Under the pieces are notes generated by a model that saw only the letters and a program-made list of their open reading frames with translations, was not told the DNA's origin and did not search any database. This document shows, piece by piece, positions 20,896 through 33,559 of a stretch of DNA of 64,000 bases. Source of the stretch: Variovorax sp. OV329 (lineage in GTDB: Bacteria; Pseudomonadota; Gammaproteobacteria; Burkholderiales; Burkholderiaceae_C); the NCBI RefSeq assembly GCF_900114785.1, contig NZ_FOUG01000005.1:248001-312000 (forward strand), in the 5' to 3' direction. Each line of letters begins with the position of its first letter. Within the stretch, counting starts at the first letter, position 1. The translations under genes were made by a program, and so were the position numbers.

Positions 20896-23082
20896 CTAGC
20901 GCTTCACACCCAGGTGCCGCGGCCGAAGGTCGCCCTGGTTGGTGGCCGGGTCGAAGGGATCGAAGTCGATCACATGCGGGTCCACGGACGGCACCGCCTG
21001 CGGCTTGCTCGCAGCCGGTGCCGGCTCGATGGGCGCGCGCAGCGTCTCGAAGGCCGTGCGGTCCAGGTCGGCCAGGTCCAGCTCCAACGGCGGCACCTCA
21101 GCCGGCTGATGCGCCGTTACCTCGCCTTGCGGCAGGTAGGGCATGGGCGAGGTCTCGCGGTAGGCGTGCTCGGAGAATTCCGGCGACACGGCAGTCGGCG
21201 GCTGCACCTTGACTGGCGTCGGAGTTGCCCATTGGCCCTCGTACTCGCCCAGGTCGCGTACCACCGAATAGAGCATCAGCAACTCCTGGTAGGCCGGAAG
21301 ATCGAAGCTCTCCTCGGGCGAACCCGGCTTGCGGAAGACGAAGTCCTCGATGAGCTCGGCCGTTCCCTGTGACGGCCACTTGTCCACGATCCGTTGCAGG
21401 GCCTCGCGGTAGTGCTCCATGCCGCGCCCGCCCAGGGTGAAGTGGTCGAAGGAAGGAACATCGACGTTGGAACCCTCGGCGAATTCGCGCGCCACGGCTG
21501 CATAGTCTTCGCGCCGGCCCAGCGAATGCAGCACAGCCAGCAGGTCCAGGTAGGCCATGGCGCTGGTGTTCGGATTGGCCGCGATGTGCTCGCGCAGCAC
21601 ACCGATGGCCTGCTCATGCTGGCCAAGCGACACGAAGAAGTCCGACTGCTGCTGCACGTCGAACAGTTCCTCGGCATTGACCGGCCGTACCTGAGTTTGG
21701 TGGAAGGCCGAGGCGCCGACCCCGGCAGGCAAGGAGGTGACCCGCATGCCCTGGGCCGCGGTGGTGCGCAAGCCGGAGAGATCGGCTGGCTGGGAGCCTT
21801 CGTCTTCCTCTTCCTCGTCCTCTTCATCTTCCGCCAGTTCGCCATGCCTGGGCAGCACCGGCCTCGCGCCCGCGGCTGCGGCCTCTTCCTCCGACGCAGT
21901 GCCCCACCAGGCGGCCTGTCGCGCATTGCGCGCAGCGCGCCACAGCACCACCAGGCCGATCAGCGCCAGGGCAAGCAGAGCGAGCAGGCCATAGATGACA
22001 GGATTGCGGTATCGGCTCGCTTCGGCCTGGGCCAGGCTTCCACGCAGCTCGAGCAGCTGGCGTTGCGTCTGCGCCGATTGGTCACGCAGGGTGGCCAGCG
22101 CAGCCTCGAGCTCCTTCAGCCGATCCGCGTCTCGCCTGCCCTGCTCGGTGGCGGCGGCGAGCACCGCCGCGGCCGACACGTTCGCGGCGGCGTCGGCCGC
22201 CGGCGGTGACTGCGCCGGCGCTGCAGGCGCACCTGCGAGAGCGGCGCCCGGACCTGCCGCGGCAGTCGCGCCGGCCGCGCCACTGCCAGGGGCCAGAGTC
22301 GGGCGGGGCGTCTGCGCCTGTGGGACGGGTTCGGGCGCCAGCGCCTCGATCCGCAAGCGTGATCTCGGTTCGTTGGCCGGCGCAGTCGTCGCAGCCGCGG
22401 CCTTCGGCGGCTGGGGGCGTGGCTTGCGGCTGGCCTCCGTGGCGGAAGGCGCGACCGGCACGGCCGTCGGCGTTCGCCTGCGCAGCGGTGGTGGCGCAGC
22501 GACAGTGCTGTCGTCGCCACCAGCGGATGCCGCGCGGCTCGCGGCGGAGCCAGCAGCGCGCGCGGGTGCTGGTCTTGACGATGGCGATGCGAATCGATCC
22601 CCGCCTTCCGTCGCCGCGCCGGGTGCGAGTCGCGGTGGCGACGCGATCACCGGCGGCGCTTCCGGCAGATCGGCCAGCAGGACGTACTGGCGCGTAGACT
22701 TGGTGGCGCAACCGGCAGTGAATTTCACGGTGACGACCGGCTCCTCGATGGCCCGCGTGGTGCGCAGGCGCACCCGGGGCATGTCGGGACTGGGGCCGGG
22801 GTCCATCGAAAGGGTCACTCGCTTGTCGTCGACGCGCGCGTCGCCCTGGAGCACTTCGGCTTCGAGGCACAGGCTGTCCCCCGACTCGCTGCTGTCCAGT
22901 TCGAGCGGGATCACCAGGTCGAGCGGCTTGCCGATCCAGGCGCTGCCGTTGGGCCGCCCGATGGTCAAGGCCGAGGACTGAAGCGCAGTGCCGATCAGCA
23001 GGAGACCCGCGGTGAGTCGCAAAGCTTGCAATGGAGCAGACCGTAAAAAAAGGTAAACACATTCTGACACGGCGGGCAGCAC
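20896..23082 (-). CDS. FimV-like peptidoglycan-linked polar/pilus assembly protein
   Basis: The 728-residue product has the FimV layout: an N-terminal hydrophobic export segment (about 18-38), a beta-rich periplasmic domain (about 39-140), a long Pro/Ala-rich linker (145-300), a coiled coil (315-355), a membrane helix (364-381), an acidic run of Glu and Asp at 418-428, and a cytoplasmic helical C-terminal region with NAEELFDVQQQSDFFVSLGQ typical of the TPR-like FimV end. FimV proteins organise the cell pole, type IV pili and type II secretion. No clear LysM motif is visible. The start is uncertain: GTG at 23082 is used, but TTG at 23031 would place the signal segment right at the N-terminus. 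No ribosome site decides it. Confidence 0.8.
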   Translation of the reverse strand: MLPAVSECVYLFLRSAPLQALRLTAGLLLIGTALQSSALTIGRPNGSAWIGKPLDLVIPLELDSSESGDSLCLEAEVLQGDARVDDKRVTLSMDPGPSPDMPRVRLRTTRAIEEPVVTVKFTAGCATKSTRQYVLLADLPEAPPVIASPPRLAPGAATEGGDRFASPSSRPAPARAAGSAASRAASAGGDDSTVAAPPPLRRRTPTAVPVAPSATEASRKPRPQPPKAAAATTAPANEPRSRLRIEALAPEPVPQAQTPRPTLAPGSGAAGATAAAGPGAALAGAPAAPAQSPPAADAAANVSAAAVLAAATEQGRRDADRLKELEAALATLRDQSAQTQRQLLELRGSLAQAEASRYRNPVIYGLLALLALALIGLVVLWRAARNARQAAWWGTASEEEAAAAGARPVLPRHGELAEDEEDEEEEDEGSQPADLSGLRTTAAQGMRVTSLPAGVGASAFHQTQVRPVNAEELFDVQQQSDFFVSLGQHEQAIGVLREHIAANPNTSAMAYLDLLAVLHSLGRREDYAAVAREFAEGSNVDVPSFDHFTLGGRGMEHYREALQRIVDKWPSQGTAELIEDFVFRKPGSPEESFDLPAYQELLMLYSVVRDLGEYEGQWATPTPVKVQPPTAVSPEFSEHAYRETSPMPYLPQGEVTAHQPAEVPPLELDLADLDRTAFETLRAPIEPAPAASKPQAVPSVDPHVIDFDPFDPATNQGDLRPRHLGVKR

Positions 23083-23110
23083 TTATCACTTACATCCAGA
23101 CTTTCGAAAT

Positions 23111-24631
23111 ATGACCGTGAACTTTTGCAAGGTTGGCGTGGTTGGTGCCGGGGCCATGGGCCGCGGCATCGCCCAGATTGCCGCCCAGGCCGGCAGCGAT
23201 GTGCTGCTTGTAGACAACCAAGCCGGCGCCGCGCAGCGCGGCGTCGACGCCATCGTCGCCCAGTGGACCAAGCTGCAGGAAAAGGGAAAGCTGGATGCCG
23301 CCACCCAGGCTGCACTCGTCGCGCGCCTTCATGCCGCGGACGCCGTTCAGGCCCTCGCCGACTGCGATCTGGTGGTGGAAGCGGTGATCGAAAACCTCGA
23401 AATCAAACGGAAACTGTTTCTGGAACTCGAATCCGTGGTGCCGGCCAGCACCGTGCTGGCCACCAACACCTCGTCACTGTCGGTGACGGCCATCGCCGCG
23501 GGCCTGAAGCGACCCGAGCAATTTGCGGGCTATCACTTCTTCAACCCCGTCCCGCTGATGAAGGTGGTCGAGGTCGTCGCCGGCTTCAAGACCGAGCGCA
23601 GCGTCTGCGACCGGCTGGCCGCCTACGCGGTGCAGATGGGCCACAGCGCGGTCCACACCCAGGACACGCCCGGCTTCATCGTCAACCATGCCGGCCGCGG
23701 CTATGGGACCGAGGCGCTGCGCATCGTCTCCGAGGGCGTGGCCGATTTCGCCACCATCGACCGCATCCTCAAGGACCAGGCAGGCTTCCGGCTCGGCCCG
23801 TTCGAGCTGCTGGACCTCACGGCGCTGGACGTCTCGCATCCGGTAATGGAGTCGATCTACCGACAGTACTACGACGAGCCGCGCTTTCGCCCCAGCGTGA
23901 TCACCGCCCAGCGCTTGGCCGCCGGCGCCCTGGGCCGCAAGACTGGCGAAGGCTTCTACCGCTATGTGGATGGCGCGGCGCAAGTGCCAGCCGAGCCGCC
24001 CGCACCCCAATTCGAGACGCTGCCGCCCGTGTGGGTGTCGCCACGCGCCGCCCGCCGGCCCGAGCTGCTGCGCCTGGTGCACGCCTTGGGCGCCCGCATC
24101 GAGACCGGTGCCTCACCCTCCTCCAACGCGCTGATCCTCGTCGCGCCGCTGGGCTTCGACATCACCACCGTGGCAGCGGTCGACCGCCTGGACGCCACCC
24201 GCACCGTGGGCATCGACATGCTGATGGACGATGCCGCGACGAAGCGCCGAGTGCTGGCCGGCACGCCCGCCACGCGCCGCGACATGCGCGAGGCCGCCCA
24301 TGCCCTCTTCGCACGCGACGGCAAGGCCGTGAGCGTGATCCGCGACTCGGGCGGATTCGTCACCCAACGCGTTATCGCGACCATCGTCAATATCGCCTCC
24401 GACATGTGCCAGCAGCGCATCTGCTCGCCCGCCGACCTGGAGACCGCCGTGCGCCTGGGCCTGGGTTATCCCCAGGGCCCGCTGGCCCTGGGCGACCTCT
24501 GCGGCCCGACCAACATGCTGGAGGTGCTCTTCAACATGCAGACCGTGTATGGCGACCCGCGCTATCGCCCCAGCCCGTGGCTGCGCCGCCGCGGCGCCCT
24601 GGGCCTGAGCCTCACCCACCAGGAAGACTGA
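23111..24631 (+). CDS. 3-hydroxyacyl-CoA dehydrogenase (PaaH/PaaC-like)
   Basis: The 506-residue product oxidises 3-hydroxyacyl-CoA to 3-oxoacyl-CoA with NAD. Its N-terminal Rossmann domain carries GAGAMGRGIAQ at about residues 10-20 and NTSSLSVT; YHFFNPVPLMKVVEVV holds the catalytic His. Two copies of the C-terminal helical domain follow (GFIVNHAGRGYGTEALRIV and GGFVTQRVIATIVNIA), which matches the double-domain PaaH form used in phenylacetate and adipyl-CoA breakdown rather than the short fatty acid enzyme. It leads a same-strand acyl-CoA cluster and lies 6 bp before the crotonase gene. Confidence 0.92.
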   Translation: MTVNFCKVGVVGAGAMGRGIAQIAAQAGSDVLLVDNQAGAAQRGVDAIVAQWTKLQEKGKLDAATQAALVARLHAADAVQALADCDLVVEAVIENLEIKRKLFLELESVVPASTVLATNTSSLSVTAIAAGLKRPEQFAGYHFFNPVPLMKVVEVVAGFKTERSVCDRLAAYAVQMGHSAVHTQDTPGFIVNHAGRGYGTEALRIVSEGVADFATIDRILKDQAGFRLGPFELLDLTALDVSHPVMESIYRQYYDEPRFRPSVITAQRLAAGALGRKTGEGFYRYVDGAAQVPAEPPAPQFETLPPVWVSPRAARRPELLRLVHALGARIETGASPSSNALILVAPLGFDITTVAAVDRLDATRTVGIDMLMDDAATKRRVLAGTPATRRDMREAAHALFARDGKAVSVIRDSGGFVTQRVIATIVNIASDMCQQRICSPADLETAVRLGLGYPQGPLALGDLCGPTNMLEVLFNMQTVYGDPRYRPSPWLRRRGALGLSLTHQED

Positions 24632-24637
24632 GACCCG

Positions 24638-25417
24638 ATGACCGCACAGCTCAAGAGCAGCACGCAGGACGGCACCATGGTGCTGCTGATCTCCAATCCG
24701 ACGCAGCGCAATGCGCTGGGCCCGGACATGTATGCCGCCGGCATCGAAACGCTCAACCGCGCCGGCGACAGCGCCGAGGTGCGCAGCGTGGTGCTGGCGG
24801 GCGAAGGCCCCTGGTTCAGCGCCGGTGGCTCGCTGCAGCGTCTGCAGGCCAACCGCGAGCGCGAGCCCGAGTACCAGGCGCAGAGCATCGAGGGCCTGCA
24901 CAACTGGATCGAGGCGATGCGCGCCTTTCCCAAGCCGATCATCGCGGCGGTGGAAGGCGCTGCCGCAGGCGCCGGCTTTTCGCTGGCGCTGGCCTGCGAC
25001 ATGGTCGTGGCGGCCCGGGACGCGGTGTTCGCCGCCTCATACAGCAACATCGCGCTGTCGCCCGACGGCGGCATGAGCTGGCACCTGTCCCAGTTCCTGC
25101 CGCGCCAGGTCATCAGCGAATGGATGATGCTGGGCGAGCGCATCGGTGCCGAGCGGCTGCACGCGCTGGGTGTGGTCAACCGGCTGGCCGACAACGGCCA
25201 GGCCTTGAACGATGCGATGACGCTCGCGGCGCAGCTCAACGGCCGCGCACCCAACGCCCTGGCCAGTGCCAAGGAGCTGCTCAACGAAGGCCGCGGGAGC
25301 ACCTTGTCGAAGCAGTTGGACGCGGAGCGCGATCACTTCGTGCGAAACCTGCACCATGCCAACGCCGGCATCGGCATTGCCGCATTCCTCGCCAAGGAGA
25401 AGCCTCGCTACTCCTGA
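24638..25417 (+). CDS. Enoyl-CoA hydratase/isomerase family protein, PaaG-like or alternative oxepin-CoA hydrolase type
   Basis: This 259-residue crotonase-fold enzyme acts on a CoA thioester. The oxyanion hole segments are SAGGSLQRL (near 61-69) and GAAAGAGFSLAL (108-119). At the catalytic position it has Asp143 in LSPDGGMSW, where hydratases keep two Glu residues; a single Asp here is the PaaG isomerase pattern. Its overall sequence resembles proteins annotated as oxepin-CoA hydrolase, alternative type, that lack the aldehyde dehydrogenase domain of PaaZ. It is coupled to the PaaH-like gene. The exact substrate is not proven. Confidence 0.85.
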   Translation: MTAQLKSSTQDGTMVLLISNPTQRNALGPDMYAAGIETLNRAGDSAEVRSVVLAGEGPWFSAGGSLQRLQANREREPEYQAQSIEGLHNWIEAMRAFPKPIIAAVEGAAAGAGFSLALACDMVVAARDAVFAASYSNIALSPDGGMSWHLSQFLPRQVISEWMMLGERIGAERLHALGVVNRLADNGQALNDAMTLAAQLNGRAPNALASAKELLNEGRGSTLSKQLDAERDHFVRNLHHANAGIGIAAFLAKEKPRYS

Positions 25418-25475
25418 CCCGCAAGGTCACCCTTGCGACAAGCCCACTCAATTCAGTCGCCGACAGGACAGACCA

Positions 25476-26198
25476 ATGGACGACCCCATTCTTACCATCG
25501 AAGAACGTGAAGCGATCAACAGTGGTCGCTGGTTCAGTTCTCTATCACCATCGCTTCGGCACGACATTCTTCGATGCGCCTTCGTCAAACGCTACAAGGA
25601 CGGCGAACTGATCGCCGCTCGGGGCGATCCACCGGACTCGTGGATCGCCTGCGCGAGGGGCGCAGTGCGGGTGAGTTCGACGGCGGTGTCGGGCAAGCAG
25701 ATCACCTTCACCTACGTGGAGCCGGGCATCTGGTTCGGCGACGTGGCGATGTTCGACGGGGACCGGCGTACGCACGACGCCTATGCGCATGGCGACACCA
25801 CGATCCTGTGCGTGGCGCGCGCGGACTTCAACAAGATCCTGGCCTCGCACATCGAGCTGTACGAGGCGCTGATGCGCCTGCAGGCGCGGCGTATCCGCCA
25901 GCTTTTCGGCCTGGTGGAAGACCTCAACACCCTGCCCTTGCGCGCGCGGCTGGCCAAGCAGCTCATCCACCTGGTGCGCAGCTACGGCATTCCCAACCTG
26001 GCGGATGGCAGCCAGATGCGCATCGGCCTGCACCTGGCGCAGGAAGAGCTGGCGCAGCTGCTGGGGGCCTCCCGGCAGCGGGTCAACCAGGAACTGAAGG
26101 CAATGGAGCGCGAGGAAGCCATCCGCATCGAGCCGGGCGGCCTGGTGGTGCTGGACCGCGACGCGCTGATGCGCATTTCTGAAGCCGCAGAGCAATAA
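25476..26198 (+). CDS. Crp/Fnr family transcriptional regulator
   Basis: The 240-residue protein has an N-terminal cyclic-nucleotide-binding-type beta barrel (about 25-130), a dimerisation helix, and a C-terminal winged helix with LAQEELAQLLGASRQRVNQELKAMERE as recognition helix region. The cysteine cluster of FNR is absent, so it is not an iron-sulfur oxygen sensor; the effector is unknown. It lies between the crotonase and phosphotransferase genes on the same strand with short gaps (58 and 11 bp), so it likely controls the acyl-CoA cluster. Confidence 0.9.
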   Translation: MDDPILTIEEREAINSGRWFSSLSPSLRHDILRCAFVKRYKDGELIAARGDPPDSWIACARGAVRVSSTAVSGKQITFTYVEPGIWFGDVAMFDGDRRTHDAYAHGDTTILCVARADFNKILASHIELYEALMRLQARRIRQLFGLVEDLNTLPLRARLAKQLIHLVRSYGIPNLADGSQMRIGLHLAQEELAQLLGASRQRVNQELKAMEREEAIRIEPGGLVVLDRDALMRISEAAEQ

Positions 26199-26209
26199 GA
26201 AGCACGGAC

Positions 26210-27316
26210 ATGACACAGGACTTCAGCAACTTCGTCGGCACGCGTGCCGTTTCCAGCCAGCATGCCTTCGCCATCGAGGCGCTGAGCGCGTGGCTCGACA
26301 GCAACCTGCCCGGCTTCAAGGGCCCGCTCACGGTCGAGATGTTCAAGGGCGGCCAGTCCAATCCCACCTACAAGCTGCTCACGCCCACCCAGAGCTACGT
26401 GATGCGCGCCAAGCCCGGCCCGGTAGCCAAGCTGCTGCCCTCGGCCCACGCCATCGAGCGCGAATACAAGGTGATGAGCGGCCTGGCCGACACCGACGTG
26501 CCCGTGCCGCGCATGCTGTGCCTGTGCGAGGACGAATCGGTCATTGGCCGCGCCTTCTACGTCATGGAGTTCAAGCAGGGCCGCGTGCTGTGGGACCAGT
26601 CGCTGCCCGGCATGAGCAACGCCGAGCGCACGGCCCACTACGACGAGATGAACCGCGTCATCTCGGCGCTGCACACCGTCAAGTTCGCGCAGCAGGGCCT
26701 CGCCGACTACGGGAAGCCCGGCAACTACTTCGATCGCCAGATCGGCCGCTGGAGCAAGCAGTACAAAGCCTCGACCGACGGCGCCGGCGAGCTGTCGCAG
26801 CCCATCGACGAGATGGAGCGCCTGATCGACTGGCTGCCCGCGCACATGCCGGCGAGCGCACGCGACGAGAGCAAGGTCTCCATCGTGCATGGCGACTACC
26901 GGCTCGACAACGTGATGTTCCATGCCAGCGAGCCGCGCATCGTCGCGGTGCTGGACTGGGAGCTGTCCACGCTGGGCCATCCGCTGGCCGACTTCAGCTA
27001 CCACTGCATGTCCTGGCACATGCCGCCCACCACCGGCCGCGGCATCGGCGGCGTGGACGTGGCGGCGCTGGGCATTCCCACCGAGAGCGAATACATCCGC
27101 CGCTACTGCGAGCGCACCGGCATCAGCACGCCCGAAGCGCTGGCGCCGGACTGGAACTTCTACCAGGCCTACAACCTGTTCCGCATGGCAGCCATCCTGC
27201 AAGGCATTGCCAAGCGCGTCGAGGCCGGCACGGCCTCGAGCGAGCAGGCCGTGGCCTCCGCCCGCGGCGCGCGGCCGATGGCCCAGATGGCCTGGCAGTT
27301 CGCACAACGCGCCTGA
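26210..27316 (+). CDS. Phosphotransferase family protein (ACAD10/11-like kinase fold)
   Basis: The 368-residue product has an aminoglycoside phosphotransferase/choline kinase fold. Catalytic loop HGDYRLDNVMFH and the metal-binding DWELSTLGHPLAD are intact, so it is probably an active kinase. Relatives are fused or adjacent to acyl-CoA dehydrogenases (mammalian ACAD10/11) and in some bacteria phosphorylate 4-hydroxyacyl-CoAs for beta-oxidation. Here the acyl-CoA dehydrogenase gene follows at 36 bp, which supports that role. The substrate is inferred from context only. Confidence 0.88.
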   Translation: MTQDFSNFVGTRAVSSQHAFAIEALSAWLDSNLPGFKGPLTVEMFKGGQSNPTYKLLTPTQSYVMRAKPGPVAKLLPSAHAIEREYKVMSGLADTDVPVPRMLCLCEDESVIGRAFYVMEFKQGRVLWDQSLPGMSNAERTAHYDEMNRVISALHTVKFAQQGLADYGKPGNYFDRQIGRWSKQYKASTDGAGELSQPIDEMERLIDWLPAHMPASARDESKVSIVHGDYRLDNVMFHASEPRIVAVLDWELSTLGHPLADFSYHCMSWHMPPTTGRGIGGVDVAALGIPTESEYIRRYCERTGISTPEALAPDWNFYQAYNLFRMAAILQGIAKRVEAGTASSEQAVASARGARPMAQMAWQFAQRA

Positions 27317-27352
27317 CGGCGCCCGACCCTTCCCCACCTCCGGAGACAACTC

Positions 27353-28621
<1,269 letters not shown>

Positions 28622-28641
28622 TCGCCGGATTGCGCAATGAG

Positions 28642-28669
28642 AAAGCCCGCCAGGTCGGCGGGCTTTTTT
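28642..28669. terminator. Bidirectional terminator between the acyl-CoA dehydrogenase and GNAT genes
   Basis: AAAGCCCGCC pairs with GGCGGGCTTT across a 5-nt loop, followed by a six-T run on the plus strand and a shorter T-run on the minus strand. It lies between convergent genes and can serve both. Confidence 0.88.
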
Positions 28670-28672
28670 CGT

Positions 28673-29158
28673 TCAGAGCTTCTTGTGCATGAAGGTCGCC
28701 GTGCCGAAGCTCGGGTCGAGCTGGTAGCCGGAGAAGCCTTCGCGCTCATAGGCCTTCATGGCCTGGGTGTTGCCGCTGAGCACTTCCAGCGTGAGCTTGC
28801 AGGCGCCGCGCTCGCGGGCGACCTCCTCCACCTTGGCCAGCATCAGCGGCGCGATGCGCCGGCCGCGGTGGCTCTGCAGCACCACCACGTCGTGCACGTT
28901 CACCAGCGGCTTGCAGGCGAAGGTGGAGAAGCCCTCGAAGCAGTTGACCAGGCCCACCGGCTGCGCGCCGTCGAAGGCGAGCACGCTGAAGGCGTACGGC
29001 CGGCTGGCCAGCTCGTGGACAAGGTTGTGGTGGACGAACTCGCCCAAGGGCGTGCCGCCGCCTGCCGGGTCACGGGCGTAGGCGTCCAGCAAGAGAAGCA
29101 GCGCCTCGCGATGCACCGGGTCGGAGTAGTCGGCCAGGCGGACGTCGACTTGCGCCAT
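28673..29158 (-). CDS. GNAT family N-acetyltransferase
   Basis: This 161-residue protein has the GNAT fold. The acetyl-CoA site is visible in VVVLQSHRGRRIAPLMLAKVEEVA (the R/Q-x-x-G-x-A loop) at about residues 92-112, and GFSGYQLDPSFGTATFMHK forms the end. The substrate is unknown. It follows glmM with one base between stop and start codons, so it is cotranscribed with folP-glmM. Confidence 0.88.
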   Translation of the reverse strand: MAQVDVRLADYSDPVHREALLLLLDAYARDPAGGGTPLGEFVHHNLVHELASRPYAFSVLAFDGAQPVGLVNCFEGFSTFACKPLVNVHDVVVLQSHRGRRIAPLMLAKVEEVARERGACKLTLEVLSGNTQAMKAYEREGFSGYQLDPSFGTATFMHKKL

Positions 29159-29159
29159 C

Positions 29160-30497
29160 TCAGGTTGCCGCTTCGACCGTGGCCACCAGACGCCGAGCGC
29201 AGGACTCGGCCTGCGCGGCCTCGCGCGCCTCCACCATCACGCGCAGCAACGGTTCGGTGCCACTGGCGCGAATGAGCACGCGGCCGCCGTCGCCCAGTTC
29301 CTTCTCGACCTTGCGCGTTTCCTCGGCCAGCGCATCGTTGCGTTGCCAGTCATGCCCGTCGGCCAGGCGCACGTTGATGAGGGTCTGCGGGAACAGCTGC
29401 ACGTCGGCCAGCAGTTGCGCCACCGAGCGGCCGCTGCGCTGGCAAGCCTGAAGCACCTGCAGGGCGCTGACGATGCCGTCGCCGGTGGTCTGCTTGTCCA
29501 GCGCCAGCAAGTGGCCCGAGCCCTCCCCGCCCAGCAGCCAGCCGCGCTTGTCCAGTTCCTCCAGCACGTAGCGGTCGCCCACCTTGGCGCGCACGAAGTC
29601 GATGCCGCGATGGCGCAGCGCCATCTCGACGGCCTTGTTGGTCATCAGCGTGCCCACCACGCCGGCGACGCGCTCGCCGCGGCCCAGGCGCTCGGACACC
29701 ATCAGGTAGAGCAGCTCGTCGCCGTTGAACAGTCGCCCCTGCGCGTCCACCAGTTGCAGGCGGTCGGCGTCGCCGTCCAGCGCGATGCCGTAGTCCGCAC
29801 CGCGCGCCTTGACCGCTTCGACCAGCGCTTGAGGATGCGTGGCGCCCACGCCCTTGTTGATGTTCAGGCCGTCCGGTGCGCAGCCGATGCTGCTGACGTC
29901 CGCGCCCAGTTCGTGGAAGACCTGCGGCGCCACCTGGTAGGCGGCGCCATGCGCGCCGTCCACCACCAGCTTCATGCCGCGCAGCGTGAGGTCGTTGGCG
30001 AAGGTGCTCTTGCAGAACTCGGTGTAGCGGCCTGCGGCATCGTCCATCCGGCGTGCCTTGCCCAGGTTGGCCGAGTCCACCCACACGGGTGGCTCTTCAA
30101 GGATGTCTTCCACCGCCAGTTCCCAGGCGTCGTCCAGCTTGGTGCCGTGGGCGCTGAAGAACTTGATGCCGTTGTCCGGGTAGGCGTTGTGGCTGGCGCT
30201 GATGACCACGCCCAGGCTGGCCCGCTGGGCGCGCGTGAGGTAGGCCACGCCGGGCGTGGGCAGCGGGCCCAGCAGCACCACGTCCACGCCGGCCGAGTTG
30301 AAGCCCGACTCCAGCGCGCTTTCCAGCATGTAGCCCGAGATGCGCGTGTCCTTGCCGATCAGCACCTTGGGCCGCGGCTCGCTGCGCTTGAGCACCCGGC
30401 CCACGGCATGCGCCAGGCGCAGCACGAAGTCAGGGGTGATGGGCGCGGTGCCCACGGTGCCGCGGATGCCGTCGGTGCCGAAGTACTGGCGATTCAT
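29160..30497 (-). CDS. glmM: Phosphoglucosamine mutase
   Basis: GlmM converts glucosamine-6-phosphate to glucosamine-1-phosphate on the way to UDP-GlcNAc, used for peptidoglycan and lipid A. The 445 residues carry the phosphoserine loop [12 protein letters not shown] with catalytic Ser102 (same number as E. coli), the metal loop DGDADR, and the C-terminal phosphate-binding [11 protein letters not shown]. The start overlaps the folP stop (ATGA, 4 bp). The order ftsH-folP-glmM is conserved in proteobacteria. Confidence 0.97.
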   Translation of the reverse strand: MNRQYFGTDGIRGTVGTAPITPDFVLRLAHAVGRVLKRSEPRPKVLIGKDTRISGYMLESALESGFNSAGVDVVLLGPLPTPGVAYLTRAQRASLGVVISASHNAYPDNGIKFFSAHGTKLDDAWELAVEDILEEPPVWVDSANLGKARRMDDAAGRYTEFCKSTFANDLTLRGMKLVVDGAHGAAYQVAPQVFHELGADVSSIGCAPDGLNINKGVGATHPQALVEAVKARGADYGIALDGDADRLQLVDAQGRLFNGDELLYLMVSERLGRGERVAGVVGTLMTNKAVEMALRHRGIDFVRAKVGDRYVLEELDKRGWLLGGEGSGHLLALDKQTTGDGIVSALQVLQACQRSGRSVAQLLADVQLFPQTLINVRLADGHDWQRNDALAEETRKVEKELGDGGRVLIRASGTEPLLRVMVEAREAAQAESCARRLVATVEAAT

Positions 30498-31360
30498 TTT
30501 TCAGTGTCCTGTTGTTGTGTTGTCGTTGTCGTCGTCGCATGCGCGGCGCGCCAGACGGCCAGCGCCGCCACCGTTTCCTTCACGTCGTGCACGCGCACGA
30601 CGCGCGCGCCCCGCTCCACGGCCATCAATGCGGCCGCCACGCTGGGCACCATGCGATCGGCCACGTTCTTGATGCCGGTCGCCGTGCCCAGCGCGCCCTT
30701 TCGCGACCAGCCGGCCAGCACAGGGTAGCCCAGCCGCAACAGCTCGGCCTGGCACTCCAGCAACTCGAAATTCTGCGCCACCGTCTTGCCGAAGCCGATG
30801 CCCGGATCGAGCACGATGCGCGACGCGGCCACGCCGCTGGCGCGCAGCGCCGCGGCCTGTTCGGCCAGGAAGGCGCGAACCACCGGAAGTGCCTCGCCGC
30901 TCATGGGATCGAGCTGCATGGTCTGCGGATCGCGGTGCATGTGCATCAGGCAGACCCCGCAGCTGGCATGCGCCGCCACGACCTCGCATGCGCCCGGTTG
31001 CCGCAACGCCCACACGTCGTTGACGATGTCGGCGCCGACGTCCAGCACCTCGCGCATCACCTGCGGCTTGTAGGTGTCGACGGAAACGGGAACGCCGAGC
31101 TTCACCGCATCGCGCACCACCGGCATCACGCGCGCCAGTTCCTCGTCCAGCGGCACGGCCGGACTGCCGGGGCGGGTGGATTCGCCGCCGACGTCGAGGA
31201 TGTCGCAGCCCTCTCGCAGCAGCTGTTCGCAATGCGCCAGCGCGTCGCGCGGCGTGTCGTGGGCGCCCCCGTCGGAGAAGGAATCGGGGGTCACGTTGAC
31301 GATGCCCATCACCTTGGGCAGCGCCAGGTCGATGAGGAAGCGGGAAGTCTGCCAGTTCAT
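30494..31360 (-). CDS. folP: Dihydropteroate synthase
   Basis: FolP joins 4-aminobenzoate to the pterin pyrophosphate in folate synthesis and is the sulfonamide target. In 288 residues the conserved motifs are [35 protein letters not shown] and a C-terminal RVHDV. The extreme C-terminus is odd: a low-complexity [15 protein letters not shown] tail encoded by a run of related triplets at about 30500-30540. I chose the ATG at 31360; the frame is open 15 codons further back. It overlaps glmM by 4 bp. Confidence 0.96.
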   Translation of the reverse strand: MNWQTSRFLIDLALPKVMGIVNVTPDSFSDGGAHDTPRDALAHCEQLLREGCDILDVGGESTRPGSPAVPLDEELARVMPVVRDAVKLGVPVSVDTYKPQVMREVLDVGADIVNDVWALRQPGACEVVAAHASCGVCLMHMHRDPQTMQLDPMSGEALPVVRAFLAEQAAALRASGVAASRIVLDPGIGFGKTVAQNFELLECQAELLRLGYPVLAGWSRKGALGTATGIKNVADRMVPSVAAALMAVERGARVVRVHDVKETVAALAVWRAAHATTTTTTQQQDTEK

Positions 31361-31406
31361 GTCGAGTCGATCGCCCATGCCGGCGCCGTCATCCGAGGGC
31401 GCCATG

Positions 31407-31432
31407 AAAAAACGGGGCGCTGGGCCCCGTTT
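31407..31432 (-). terminator. Rho-independent terminator of ftsH
   Basis: On the minus strand AAACGGGGC pairs with GCCCCGTTT across a 5-nt loop, followed by a six-T run. It sits between the ftsH stop and the folP start, so folP-glmM probably has its own promoter or depends on partial read-through. Confidence 0.88.
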
Positions 31433-31454
31433 GCATTGTCGCTCGTCGCGTGCC

Positions 31455-33374
<1,920 letters not shown>

Positions 33375-33559
33375 ACGAAGCTCCAGTCGGGGGAAGCGCC
33401 AAGCCACGGGAACCATGGCCGCGCCAATAGACGGCAATTGGTCCCCATTTTAGGCTTTTCAAGCTGCGAAACTTTCATAAATCCCTTGAGCAGCCATAGG
33501 GTCTGCGGGGAATTTGGCACGGGTTGATACATGTCAACCCTCAGCGTGCCGAATTCGGC

